DNA from: Antitrichia curtipendula
Taxonomy: Eukaryota; Streptophyta; Bryopsida; Hypnales; Leucodontaceae
Length of the DNA stretch: 64,000 nt
NCBI GenBank assembly: GCA_951230915.1
Contig: OX579637.1
Location: 5,208,001 to 5,272,000 of the forward strand
Reading direction: 5' to 3'
Shown here one piece after another: positions 23,402-36,849 of the stretch (positions are counted from its first letter, which is position 1; the number at the start of each line of letters is the position of its first letter). A model generated the notes under the pieces. That model saw only the letters and a program-made list of their open reading frames with translations, ran no database searches and had not been told where the DNA came from. Both the position numbers and the translations under genes were made by a program.

Positions 23402-25876
23402 CCGCAATATGCTAGTTTAATTACACAAATGAGATACTAAAAGAATCCCCCATCCCCTGTACTTTGGGGATCCAAATTCAAATGTCATAGAATTTGTTGG
23501 CCATTTCACAAGTTCAAAAAACTGAACAAGTTGTAAATAATTTCCACATGTAGAATCCATGTGGGGATTCCATTCTTTCCGCAATATGCTAGTTTTATTA
23601 TGTGAATGAAATATTAAAAGAATTCGCCATGCCCTGTACTCTGGGGATCTAAATTCAAATGTCATAGAATTTGTTGGCCATTTGACAAGTTCAATAAAAC
23701 GTACAAGTTTTAAACAATCCCCACATGTTGAATCTATGTCGAGATTACATTCTGGGCGCAATATGCTAATTTTATTATGTGATTGAAATACTAAAAAAAT
23801 TCGCCATGCCTTGTACTTTAGGGATCCAAATTCAAATGTCATGGAATTTGTTGGCCATTTGACGAGTTCAAAAAAATGTACAAGTTGTAAATAATTCCCA
23901 CATGTAGAGTCCATGTGGGGTTTCCATTCTTGCCGCAATATGCTAGTTTTATTATATGAATGAAATATTAAAAGAATTCGCTTTCCCTGTACTCTGGGGA
24001 TCCAAATTCAAATGACATAGAATTTGTTGGCCATTTGACGAGTTCAAAAAAATGTACAAGTTGTAAATAATTTCCACATGTAGAATCCATGTGGAGATTC
24101 CATTCTTTCCGCAATATGCTAGTTTAATTACACAAATGAGATACTAAAAGAATCCCCCATCCCCTGTACTTTGGGGATCCAAATTCAAATGTCATGGAAT
24201 TTGTTGGCCATTTCACAAGTTCAATAAATTGTAAAAGTTGTAAATAATCCCCACATGAAGAATCCATGTGGGGATTCCATTCTTGCCGCAATATGCTAGT
24301 TTAATTACAAAATTGAGATACTAAAAGAATCCCCCATCCCCTGTACTTTGGGGATCCAAATTCAAATGTCATAGAATTTGTTGGCCATTTCACAAGTTCA
24401 AAAAACTGAACAAGTTGTAAATAATTTCCACATGTAGAATCCATGTGGGGATTCCATTCTTTCCGCAATATGCTAGTTTTATTATGTGAATGAAATATTA
24501 AAAGAATTCGCCATGCCCTGTACTCTGGGGATCTAAATTCAAATGTCATAGAATTTGTTGGCCATTTGACAAGTTCAAAAAAATGTACAAGTTGTAAACA
24601 ATCCCCACATGTTGAATCTATGTCGAGATTCCATTCTTGCCCCAATATGCTAATTTTATTATGTGAATGAAATATTAAAAGGATTCGCCATGCCTTGTAC
24701 TTTAGGGATCCAAATTCAAATGTCATGGAATTTGTTGGCCATTTGACGAGTTCAAAAAAATGTACAAGTTGTAAATAATCCCCACATGCAGAGTCCATGT
24801 GGGGATTCCATTCTTGCCGCAATATGCTAGTTTTATTATATGAATGAAATATTAAAAGAATTCGCTTTTCCTGTACTCTGGGGATCCAAATTCAAATGAC
24901 ATAGAATTTGTTGGCCATTTGACGAGTTCAAAAAAATGTACAAGTTGTAAATAATTTCCACATGTAGAATCCATGTGGAGATTCCATTCTTTCCGCAATA
25001 TGCTAGTTTCATTACACAAATGAGATACTAAAAGAAGACCCCATCCCCTGTACTTTGGGGATCCAAATTCAAATGTCATAGAATTTGTTGGCCATTTGAC
25101 GAGTTCAAAAAACTGAACAAGTTGTAAATAATTTCCACATGTAGAATCCATGTGGAGATTCCATTCTTTTCGCAATATGCTAGTTTTATTATGTGAATGA
25201 AATATTAAAAGAATTCGCCATGCCCTGTACTCTGGGGATCTAAATTCAAATGTCATAGAATTTGTTGGCCATTTCACAAGTTCAATAAAATGTACAAGTT
25301 GTAAACAATCCCCACATGTTGAATCTATGTCGAGATTACATTCTTGCCGCAATATGCTAATTTTATTATGTGAATGAAATACTAAAAAAATTCGCCATGC
25401 CTTGTACTTTAGGGATCCAAATTCAAATGTCATGGAATTTGTTGGCCATTTGACGAGTTCAAAAAAATGTACAAGTTGTAAATAATTCCCGCATGTAGAG
25501 TCCATGTGGGGATTCCATTCTTGCCGCAATATGCTAGTTTTATTATATGAATGAAATATTAAAAGAATTCGCTTTCCCTGTACTCTGGGGATCCAAATTC
25601 AAATGACATAGAATTTGTTGGCCATTTGACGAGTTCAAAAAAATGTACAAGTTGTAAATAATTTCCACATGTAGAATCCATGTGGAGATTCCATTCTTTC
25701 CGCAATATGCTAGTTTCATTACACAAATGAGATACTAAAAGAAGACCCCATCCCCTGTACTTTGGGGATCCAAATTCAAATGTCATGGAATTTGTTGGCC
25801 ATTTCACAAGTTCAAAAAATTGTAAAAGTTGTAAATAATCCCCACATGAAGAATCCATGTGGGGATTCCATTCTTG
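23402..25876. repeat. 14-mer HOR unit, 2,475 bp
   Basis: Order: A, C, E, D, A-headed/B-tailed, A, C, E, D, B/A, C, E, D, B. This equals three pentamers less one monomer, and the only fusion is the B/A hybrid near 24,993. The second A has acaaaattgag and the second E (near 24,640) has the rare cttgcccc junction also found near 13,676 and 15,090. Its right part resembles 20,787-21,810 at an offset of 4,066 bp. Confidence 0.87.
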
Positions 25877-27467
25877 CCGCAATATGCTAGTTTAATTACA
25901 CAAATGAGATACTAAAAGAATCCCCCATCCCCTGTACTTTGGGGATCCAAATTCAAATGTCATAGAATTTGTTGGCCATTTCACAAGTTCAAAAAACTGA
26001 ACAAGTTGTAAATAATTTCCACATGTAGAATCCATGTGGGGATTCCATTCTTTCCGCAATATGCTAGTTTTATTATGTGAATGAAATATTAAAAGAATTC
26101 GCCATGCCCTGTACTCTGGGGATCTAAATTCAAATGTCATAGAATTTGTTGGCCATTTGACAAGTTCAATAAAACGTACAAGTTTTAAACAATCCCCACA
26201 TGTTGAATCTATGTCGAGATTACATTCTGGCCGCAATATGCTAATTTTATTATGTGATTGAACTACTAAAAAAATTCGCCATGCCTTGTACTTTAGGGAT
26301 CCAAATTCAAATGTCATGGAATTTGTTGGCCATTTGACGAGTTCAAAAAAATGTACAAGTTGTAAATAATTCCCACATGTAGAGTCCATGTGGGGATTCC
26401 ATTCTTGCCGCAATATGCTAGTTTTATTATATGAATGAAATATTAAAAGAATTCGCTTTCCCTGTACTCTGGGGATCCAAATTCAAATGACATAGAATTT
26501 GTTGGCCATTTGACGAGTTCAAAAAAATGTACAATTTGTAAATAATTTCCTCATGTAGAATCCATGTGGAGATTCCATTCTTTCCGCAATATGCTAGTTT
26601 AATTACACAAATGAGATACTAAAAGAATCCCCCATCCCCTGTACTTTGGGAATCCAAATTCAAATGTCATGGAATTTGTTGGCCATTTCACAAGTTCAAA
26701 AAATTGTAAAAGTTGTAAATAATCCCCACATGAAGAATCCATGTGGGGATTCCATTCTTGCCGCAATATGCTAGTTTAATTACAAAATTGAGATACTAAA
26801 AGAATCCCCCATCCCCTGTACTTTGGGGATCCAAATTCAAATGTCATAGAATTTGTTGGCCATTTCACAAGTTCAAAAAACTGAACAAGTTGTAAATAAT
26901 TTCCACATGTAGAATCCATGTGGGGATTCCATTCTTTCCGCAATATGCTAGTTTTATTATGTGAATGAAATATTAAAAGAATTCGCCATGCCCTGTACTC
27001 TGGGGATCTAAATTCAAATGTCATAGAATTTGTTGGCCATTTGACAAGTTCAAAAAAATGTACAAGTTGTAAATAATTTCCACATGTAGAGTCCATGTGG
27101 GGATTCCATTCTTGCCGCAATATGCTAGTTTTATTATATGAATGAAATATTAAAAGAATTCGCTTTCCCTGTACTCTGGAGATCCAAATTCAAATGACAT
27201 AGAATTTGTTGGCCATTTGACGAGTTCAAAAAAATGTACAAGTTGTAAATAATTTCCACATGTAGAATCCATGTGGAGATTCCATTCTTTCCGCAATATG
27301 CTAGTTTCATTACACAAATGAGATACTAAAAGAATCCCCCATCCCCTGTACTTTGGGGATCCAAACTCAAATGTCATGGAATTTGTTGGCCATTTCACAA
27401 GTTCAAAAAATTGTAAAAGTTGTAAATAATCCCCACATGAAGAATCCATGTGGGGATTCCATTCTTG
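25877..27467. repeat. 9-mer HOR unit, C/E hybrid type, 1,591 bp
   Basis: Same order as 18,629-20,219. Private changes include gattgaactac near 26,257, and tgtacaatttg with tttcctcatg near 26,530-26,552. The second A monomer carries acaaaattgag, as in the units to the right. Confidence 0.88.
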
Positions 27468-28528
27468 CCGCAATATGCTAGTTTAATTACACAAATGAGA
27501 TACTAAAAGAATCCCCCATCCCCTGTACTTTGGGGATCCAAATTCAAATGTCATAGAATTTGTTGGCCATTTCACAAGTTCAAAAAATTGTAAAAGTTGT
27601 AAATAATCCCCACATGAAGAATCCATGTGGGGATTCCATTCTTGCCGCAATATGCTAGTTTAATTACACAAATGAGATACTAAAAGAATCCCCCATCCCC
27701 TGTACTTTGGGGATCCAAACTCAAATGTCATGGAATTTGTTGGCCATTTCACAAGTTCAAAAAATTGTAAAAGTTGTAAATAATCCCCACATGAAGAATC
27801 CATGTGGGGATTCCATTCTTGCCGCAATATGCTAGTTTAATTACAAAATTGAGATACTAAAGGAATCCCCCATCCCCTGTACTTTGGGGATCCAAATTCA
27901 AATGTCATAGAATTTGTTGGCCATTTCACAAGTTCAAAAAACTGAACAAGTTGTAAATAATTTCCACATGTAGAATCCATGTGGGGATTCCATTCTTTCC
28001 GCAATATGCTAGTTTTATTATGTGAATGAAATATTAAAAGAATTCGCCATGCCCTGTACTCTGGGGATCTAAATTCAAATGTCATAGAATTTGTTGGCCA
28101 TTTGACAAGTTCAAAAAAATGTACAAGTTGTAAATAATTTCCACATGTAGAGTCCATGTGGGGATTCCATTCTTGCCGCAATATGCTAGTTTTATTATAT
28201 GAATGAAATATTAAAAGAATTCGCTTTCCCTGTACTCTGGAGATCCAAATTCAAATGACATAGAATTTGTTGGCCATTTGACGAGTTCAAAAAAATGTAC
28301 AAGTTGTAAATAATTTCCACATGTAGAATCCATGTGGAGATTCCATTCTTTCCGCAATATGCTAGTTTCATTACACAAATGAGATACTAAAAGAATCCCC
28401 CATCCCCTGTACTTTGGGGATCCAAACTCAAATGTCATGGAATTTGTTGGCCATTTCACAAGTTCAAAAAATTGTAAAAGTTGTAAATAATCCCCACATG
28501 AAGAATCCATGTGGGGATTCCATTCTTG
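27468..28528. repeat. Rearranged 6-mer unit, 1,061 bp
   Basis: Order: A-headed/B-tailed (near 27,468), A-headed/B-tailed (near 27,645), A, C/E hybrid, D, B. The first two monomers are almost identical to each other and share aattgtaaaagttg tails with ccccacatgaag. The unit lacks the A-C-E-D portion of a 9-mer and has one extra A/B monomer, pointing to a local deletion together with a monomer duplication. Confidence 0.85.
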
Positions 28529-30119
28529 CCGCAATATGCTAGTTTAATTACACAAATGAGATACTAAAAGAATCCCCCATCCCCTGTACTTTGGGGATCC
28601 AAATTCAAATGTCATAGAATTTGTTGGCCATTTCACAAGTTCAAAAAACTGAACAAGTTGTAAATAATTTCCACATGTAGAATCCATGTGGGGATTCCAT
28701 TCTTTCCGCAATATGCTAGTTTTATTATGTGAATGAAATATTAAAAGAATTCGCCATGCCCTGTACTCTGGGGATCTAAATTCAAATGTCATAGAATTTG
28801 TTGGCCATTTGACAAGTTCAATAAAACGTACAAGTTTTAAACAATCCCCACATGTTGAATCTATGTCGAGATTACATTCTGGCCGCAATATGCTAATTTT
28901 ATTATGTGATTGAAATACTAAAAAAATTCGCCATGCCTTGTACTTTAGGGATCCAAATTCAAATGTCATGGAATTTGTTGGCCATTTGACGAGTTCAAAA
29001 AAATGTACAAGTTGTAAATAATTCCCACATGTAGAGTCCATGTGGGGATTCCATTCTTGCCGCAATATGCTAGTTTTATTATATGAATGAAATATTAAAA
29101 GAATTCGCTTTCCCTGTACTCTGGGGATCCAAATTCAAATGACATAGAATTTGTTGGCCATTTGACGAGTTCAAAAAAATGTACAAGTTGTAAATAATTT
29201 CCACATGTAGAATCCATGTGGAGATTCCATTCTTTCCGCAATATGCTAGTTTAATTACACAAATGAGATACTAAAAGAATCCCCCATCCCCTGTACTTTG
29301 GGAATCCAAATTCAAATGTCATGGAATTTGTTGGCCATTTCACAAGTTCAAAAAATTGTAAAAGTTGTAAATAATCCCCACATGAAGAATCCATGTGGGG
29401 ATTCCATTCTTGCCGCAATATGCTAGTTTAATTACAAAATTGAGATACTAAAAGAATCCCCCATCCCCTGTACTTTGGGGATCCAAATTCAAATGTCATA
29501 GAATTTGTTGGCCATTTCACAAGTTCAAAAAACTGAACAAGTTGTAAATAATTTCCACATGTAGAATCCATGTGGGGATTCCATTCTTTCCGCAATATGC
29601 TAGTTTTATTATGTGAATGAAATATTAAAAGAATTCGCCATGCCCTGTACTCTGGGGATCTAAATTCAAATGTCATAGAATTTGTTGGCCATTTGACAAG
29701 TTCAAAAAAATGTACAAGTTGTAAATAATTTCCACATGTAGAGTCCATGTGGGGATTCCATTCTTGCCGCAATATGCTAGTTTTATTATATGAATGAAAT
29801 ATTAAAAGAATTCGCTTTCCCTGTACTCTGGAGATCCAAATTCAAATGACATAGAATTTGTTGGCCATTTGACGAGTTCAAAAAAATGTACAAGTTGTAA
29901 ATAATTTCCACATGTAGAATCCATGTGGAGATTCCATTCTTTCCGCAATATGCTAGTTTCATTACACAAATGAGATACTAAAAGAATCCCCCATCCCCTG
30001 TACTTTGGGGATCCAAACTCAAATGTCATGGAATTTGTTGGCCATTTCACAAGTTCAAAAAATTGTAAAAGTTGTAAATAATCCCCACATGAAGAATCCA
30101 TGTGGGGATTCCATTCTTG
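28529..30119. repeat. 9-mer HOR unit, C/E hybrid type, 1,591 bp
   Basis: Nearly identical to the next unit. Comparing line by line I noticed only about four substitutions over 1,591 bp, near 29,174, 29,302, 29,349 and 29,732. This makes the pair the youngest-looking large tandem duplication in the central domain. Confidence 0.9.
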
Positions 30120-31710
30120 CCGCAATATGCTAGTTTAATTACACAAATGAGATACTAAAAGAATCCCCCATCCCCTGTACTTTGGGGATCCAAATTCAAA
30201 TGTCATAGAATTTGTTGGCCATTTCACAAGTTCAAAAAACTGAACAAGTTGTAAATAATTTCCACATGTAGAATCCATGTGGGGATTCCATTCTTTCCGC
30301 AATATGCTAGTTTTATTATGTGAATGAAATATTAAAAGAATTCGCCATGCCCTGTACTCTGGGGATCTAAATTCAAATGTCATAGAATTTGTTGGCCATT
30401 TGACAAGTTCAATAAAACGTACAAGTTTTAAACAATCCCCACATGTTGAATCTATGTCGAGATTACATTCTGGCCGCAATATGCTAATTTTATTATGTGA
30501 TTGAAATACTAAAAAAATTCGCCATGCCTTGTACTTTAGGGATCCAAATTCAAATGTCATGGAATTTGTTGGCCATTTGACGAGTTCAAAAAAATGTACA
30601 AGTTGTAAATAATTCCCACATGTAGAGTCCATGTGGGGATTCCATTCTTGCCGCAATATGCTAGTTTTATTATATGAATGAAATATTAAAAGAATTCGCT
30701 TTCCCTGTACTCTGGGGATCCAAATTCAAATGACATAGAATTTGTTGGCCATTTGACGAGTTCAAGAAAATGTACAAGTTGTAAATAATTTCCACATGTA
30801 GAATCCATGTGGAGATTCCATTCTTTCCGCAATATGCTAGTTTAATTACACAAATGAGATACTAAAAGAATCCCCCATCCCCTGTACTTTGGGGATCCAA
30901 ATTCAAATGTCATGGAATTTGTTGGCCATTTCACAAGTTCAATAAATTGTAAAAGTTGTAAATAATCCCCACATGAAGAATCCATGTGGGGATTCCATTC
31001 TTGCCGCAATATGCTAGTTTAATTACAAAATTGAGATACTAAAAGAATCCCCCATCCCCTGTACTTTGGGGATCCAAATTCAAATGTCATAGAATTTGTT
31101 GGCCATTTCACAAGTTCAAAAAACTGAACAAGTTGTAAATAATTTCCACATGTAGAATCCATGTGGGGATTCCATTCTTTCCGCAATATGCTAGTTTTAT
31201 TATGTGAATGAAATATTAAAAGAATTCGCCATGCCCTGTACTCTGGGGATCTAAATTCAAATGTCATAGAATTTGTTGGCCATTTGACAAGTTCAAAAAA
31301 ATGTACAAGTTGTAAATAATTTCTACATGTAGAGTCCATGTGGGGATTCCATTCTTGCCGCAATATGCTAGTTTTATTATATGAATGAAATATTAAAAGA
31401 ATTCGCTTTCCCTGTACTCTGGAGATCCAAATTCAAATGACATAGAATTTGTTGGCCATTTGACGAGTTCAAAAAAATGTACAAGTTGTAAATAATTTCC
31501 ACATGTAGAATCCATGTGGAGATTCCATTCTTTCCGCAATATGCTAGTTTCATTACACAAATGAGATACTAAAAGAATCCCCCATCCCCTGTACTTTGGG
31601 GATCCAAACTCAAATGTCATGGAATTTGTTGGCCATTTCACAAGTTCAAAAAATTGTAAAAGTTGTAAATAATCCCCACATGAAGAATCCATGTGGGGAT
31701 TCCATTCTTG
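30120..31710. repeat. 9-mer HOR unit, C/E hybrid type, 1,591 bp
   Basis: Tandem partner of 28,529-30,119. Its differences include ttcaagaaaatg near 30,765, ttcaataaattg near 30,940 and ttctacatg near 31,321. The ttcaataaattg variant followed by an A monomer with acaaaattgag is also found near 24,225-24,310. This suggests sequence exchange with that non-adjacent unit. Confidence 0.88.
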
Positions 31711-33831
31711 CCGCAATATGCTAGTTTAATTACACAAATGAGATACTAAAAGAATCCCCCATCCCCTGTACTTTGGGGATCCAAATTCAAATGTCATAGA
31801 ATTTGTTGGCCATTTCACAAGTTCAAAAAACTGAACAAGTTGTAAATAATTTCCACATGTAGAATCCATGTGGGGATTCCATTCTTTCCGCAATATGCTA
31901 GTTTTATTATGTGAATGAAATATTAAAAGAATTCGCCATGCCCTGTACTCTGGGGATCTAAATTCAAATGTCATAGAATTTGTTGGCCATTTGACAAGTT
32001 CAAAAAAATGTACAAGTTGTAAATAATTTCCACATGTAGAGTCCATGTGGGGATTCCATTCTTGCCGCAATATGCTAGTTTTATTATATGAATGAAATAT
32101 TAAAAGAATTCGCTTTCCCTGTACTCTGGAGATCCAAATTCAAATGACATAGAATTTGTTGGCCATTTGACGAGTTCAAAAAAATGTACAAGTTGTAAAT
32201 AATTTCCACATGTAGAATCCATGTGGAGATTCCATTCTTTCCGCAATATGCTAGTTTCATTACACAAATGAGATACTAAAAGAATTCGCCATCCCCTGTA
32301 CTTTGGGGATCCAAATTCAAATGTCATGGAATTTGTTGGCCATTTCACAAGTTCAAAAAATTGTAAAAGTTGTAAATAATCCCCACATGAAGAATCCATG
32401 TGGGGATTCCATTCTTGCCGCAATATGCTAGTTTAATTACACAAATGAGATACTAAAAGAATCCCCCATCCCCTGTACTTTGGGGATCCAAATTCAAATG
32501 TCATAGAATTTGTTGGCCATTTGACGAGTTCAAAAAACTGAACAAGTTGTAAATAATTTCCACATGTAGAATCCATGTGGAGATTCCATACTTTCCGCAA
32601 TATGCTAGTTTTATTATGTGAATGAAATATTAAAAGAATTCGCCATGCCCTGTACTCTGGGGATCTAAATTCAAATGTCATAGAATTTGTTGGCCATTTG
32701 ACAAGTTCAAAAAAATGTACAAGTTGTAAACAATCCCCACATGTTGAATCTATGTCGAGATTACATTCTTGCCGCAATATGCTAATTTTATTATGTGAAT
32801 GAAATATTAAAAGGATTCGCCATGCCTTGTACTTTAGGGATCCAAATTCAAATGTCATGGAATTTGTTGGCCATTTGACGAGTTCAAAAAAATGTACAAG
32901 TTGTAAATAATTCCCACATGTAGAGTCCATGTGGGGATTCCATTCTTGCCGCAATATGCTAGTTTTATTATATGAATGAAATATTAAAAGAATTCGCTTT
33001 CCCTGTACTCTGGGGATCCAAATTCAAATGACATAGAATTTGTTGGCCATTTGACGAGTTCAAAAAAATGTACAAGTTGTAAATAATTTCGACATGTAGA
33101 ATCCATGTGGGGATTCCATACTTTCCGCAATATGCTAGTTTGATTACACAAATGAGATACTAAAAGAATCCCCCATCCCCTGTACTTTGGGGATCCAAAT
33201 TCAAATGTCATAGAATTTGTTGGCCATTTCACAAGTTCAAAAAACTGAACAAGTGATAAATAATTTCCACATGTAGAATCCATGTGGAGATTCCATTCTT
33301 TCCGCAATATGCTAGTTTTATTATGTGAATGAAATACTAAAAAAATTCGCCATGCCTTGTACTTTAGGGATCCAAATTCAAATGTCATGGAATTTGTTGG
33401 CCATTTGACGAGTTCAAAAAAATGTACAAGTTGTAAATAATTCCCACATGTAGAGTCCATGTGGGGATTCCATTCTTGCCGCAATATGCTAGTTTTATTA
33501 TATGAATGAAATATTAAAAGAATTCGCTTTCCCTGTACTCTGGGGATCCAAATTCAAATGACATAGAATTTGTTGGCCATTTGACGAGTTCAAAAAAATG
33601 TACAAGTTGTAAATAATTTCCACATGTAGAATCCATGTGGAGATTCCATTCTTTCCGCAATATGCTAGTTTCATTACACAAATGAGATACTAAAAGAAGA
33701 CCCCATCCCCTGTACTTTGGGGATCCAAATTCAAATGTCATGGAATTTGTTGGCCATTTCACAAGTTCAAAAAATTGTAAAAGTTGTAAATAATCCCCAC
33801 ATGAAGAATCCATGTGGGGATTCCATTCTTG
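31711..33831. repeat. Shortened HOR units (4-mer 707 bp, then 8-mer 1,414 bp)
   Basis: 31,711-32,417 is A, C/E hybrid, D, B: the right half of a 9-mer alone. 32,418-33,831 is A, C, E, D, A (tttgattacac, caagtgataaata), a different C-headed/E-bodied hybrid with gaaatactaaaaaaattc, D, B. These mark the right edge of the regular domain. The caagtgataaata variant recurs near 52,687 and 55,691. Confidence 0.85.
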
Positions 33832-36800
33832 CCGCAATATGCTAGTTTAATTACACAAATGAGATACTAAAAGAATCCCCCATCCCCTGTACTTTGGGGA
33901 TCCAAATTCAAATGTCATAGAATTTGTTGGCCATTTCACAAGTTCAAAAAACTGAACAAGTTGTAAATAATTTCCATATGTAGAATCCATGTGGGGATTC
34001 CATTCTTGCCGCAATATGCTAGTTTTATTATGTGAATGAAATATTAAAAGAATTCGCCATGCCCTGTACTCTGGGGATCTAAATTCAAATGTCATAGAAT
34101 TTGTTGGCCATTTGACAAGTTCAAAAAAATGTACAAGTTGTAAATAATTTCCACATGTAGAGTCCATGTGGGGATTCCATTCTTGCCGCAATATGCTAGT
34201 TTTATTATATGAATGAAATATTAAAAGAATTCGCTTTCCCTGTACTCTGGAGATCCAAATTCAAATGACATAGAATTTGTTGGCCATTTGACGAGTTCAA
34301 AAAATGTACAAGTTGTAAACAATCCCCACATGTAGAATCCATGTGCGGATTCCAATCTTGCCGCAATATGCTAGTTTTATTATGTGAATGAAATATTAAA
34401 AGAATTCGCCATGCCCTGTACTTTGGGGATCCAAATTCAAATGTCATGGAATTTGTTGGCCATTTCACGAGTTCAAAAAAATGTACAAGTTGTAAATAAT
34501 TCCCACATGTAGAGTCCATGTGGGGATTCCATTCTTGCCGCAATATGCTAGTTTTATTATATGAATGAAATATTAAAAGAATTCGCATTCCTTGTACTCT
34601 GGGGATCCAAATTCAAATGACATAGAATTTGTTGGCCATTTGACGAGTTCAAAAAAATGTACAAGTTGTAAATAACTTCCACATGTAGAATCCATGTGGA
34701 GATTCCATTCTTTCCGCAATCTGCTGGTATCATTACACAAATGAGATACTAAAAGAAGACCCCATCCCCTGTACTTTGGGGATCCAAATTCAAATGTCAT
34801 GGAATTTGTTGGCCATTTCACAAGTTCAAAAAATTGTAAAAGTTGTAAATAATTTCCACATGTAGAATCCATGTGGGGATTCCATTCTTGGCGCAATATG
34901 CTAGTTTAATTACACAAATGAGATACTAAAAGAAGACCCCATCCCCTGTACTTTGGGGATCCAAATTCAAATGTCATAGAATTTGTTGGCCATTTTACAA
35001 GTTCAAAAAACTGAACAAGTTGTAAATAATTTCCACATGTAGAATCCATGTGGAGATTCTATTCTTTCCGCAATATGCTAGTTTTATTATGTGAATGAAA
35101 TATTAAAAGAATTCGCCATGCCCTGTACTCTGGGGATCTAAATTCAAATGTCATAGAATTTGTTGGCCATTTGACAAGTTCAAAAAACTGAACAAGTTGT
35201 AAATAATTTCCACATGTAGAGTCCATGTGGGGATTCCATTCTTGCCGCAATATGCTAGTTTTATTATATGAATGAAATATTAAAAGAATTCGCCATGCCC
35301 TGTACTTTGGGGATCCAAATTCAAATGTCATGGAATTTGTTGGCCATTTGACGAGTTCAAAAAAATGTACAAGTTGTAAATAATTTCCACATGTAGAGTC
35401 CATGTGGGGATTCCATTCTTGCCGCAATATGCTAGTTTTATTATATGAATGAAATATTAAAAGAATTCGCTTTCCCTGTACTCTGGGGATCCAAATTCAA
35501 ATGACATACAATTTGTTGGCCATTTGACGAGTTCAAAAAACTGTAGAAGTTGTGAATAATCCCCACATGTAGAATCCATGTGGGGATCCATTCTTGCCGC
35601 ACTATGCTAGTTTTATTATGTGAATGAAATATTAAAAGAATCCGCCATGCCCTGTACTTTAGGGATCCAAATTCAAATGTCATAGAATTTGTTGGCCATT
35701 TGACGAGTTCAAAAAACTGTACAGGTTGTAAATAATCCCCACATGTAGAATCCATGTGGGGATTCCATTCTTGCCGCAATATGCTAGTTTTATTATGTGA
35801 ATGAAATATTAAAAGAATTCGCCATGCCCTGTACTCTGGAGATCCAAATTCAAATGTCATACAATTTGTTGGCCATTTGACGAGTTCAAAAAACTGTAGA
35901 AGTTGTGAATAATCCCCACATGTAGAATCCATGTGGGGATCCATTCTTGCCGCACTATGCTAGTTTTATTATGTGAATGAAATATTAAAAGAATCCGCCA
36001 TGCCCTGTACTTTAAGGATCCAAATTCAAATGTCATAGAATTTGTTGGCCATTTGACGAGTTCAAAAAAATGTACAAGTTGTAAATAACTTCCACATGTA
36101 GAATCCATGTGGGCATTCCATTCTTGCCGCAATATGCTAGTTTTATTATATGAATGAAATATTAAAAGAATTCGCTTTCCCTGTACTCTGGGGATCCAAA
36201 TTCAAATGACATAGAATTTGTTGGCCATTTGACGAGTTCAAAAAAATGTACAAGTTGTAAATAATTTCCACATGTAGAATCCATGTGGAGATTCCATTCT
36301 TTCCGCAATAAGCTAGTTTAATTATACAAATGAGATACTAAAAGAATCCCCCATCCCCTGTACTTTGGGGTTCCAAATTCAAATGTCATGGAATTTGTTG
36401 GCCATTTGACAAGTTCAAAAAAATGTACAAGTTGTAAACAATCCCCACATGTTGAATCTATGTCGAGATTCCATTCTCGCCGCAATATGCTAATTATTTG
36501 ACGGGAATGAAAGATTAAAGGGATTCGGCATGGCGTGTACTTTAAGGATCCAAATTCAAATGTCATAGAATTTGTTTGCCATTTGACGAGTTCAAAAAAA
36601 TGTACAAGTTGTAAACAATCCCCACATGTAGAATCCATGTGGGGATTCCATTCTTGCCGAAATATGCTAATTTTATTATGTGAATGAAATATTAAAAGAA
36701 TTCGCCATGCCTTGTACTTTAGGGATCCAAATTCAAATGTCTTGGAATTTGTTGGCCATTTGACGAGTTCAAAAAAATGTACAAGTTGTAAATAATCCCC

Positions 36801-36849
36801 ACATGTAGAGTCCATGTGGGGATTCCATTCTTGCCGCAATATGCTAGTT
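33832..36849. repeat. Irregular satellite block right of the HOR domain
   Basis: Only satellite monomers, but with no regular order. Mixed A, C, D and hybrid monomers are followed by several C/E-like monomers with 1-bp-short gtggggatccatt tails (near 35,588 and 35,941). An A-F-E cassette follows at about 36,303-36,832. The region around 35,990-37,000 resembles 55,780-56,790 at an offset of 19,791 bp. Confidence 0.85.
36480..36656. repeat. F-type monomer, copy 4
   Basis: Head with ctaattatttgacggg and attcggcatggcgtg, in the A-F-E order. Matches copy 8 at an offset of 19,791 bp. Confidence 0.9.

Larger units (their letters stand above)
15976..33831. repeat. Regular HOR domain built on an A-C-E-D-B pentamer
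   Basis: This is the most homogeneous part of the window. Starting from an A (or B/A hybrid) monomer, the units are: 15,976-16,859 (884 bp), 16,860-17,744 (885), 17,745-18,628 (884), 18,629-20,219 (1,591), 20,220-21,810 (1,591), 21,811-23,401 (1,591), 23,402-25,876 (2,475), 25,877-27,467 (1,591), 27,468-28,528 (1,061), 28,529-30,119 (1,591), 30,120-31,710 (1,591), 31,711-32,417 (707) and 32,418-33,831 (1,414). The lengths fit 5, 9, 14, 6, 4 and 8 monomers. 1,591 is twice 884 minus 177 and 2,475 is three times 884 minus 177, so the longer units look like pentamer multiples that lost one monomer. Confidence 0.93.
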
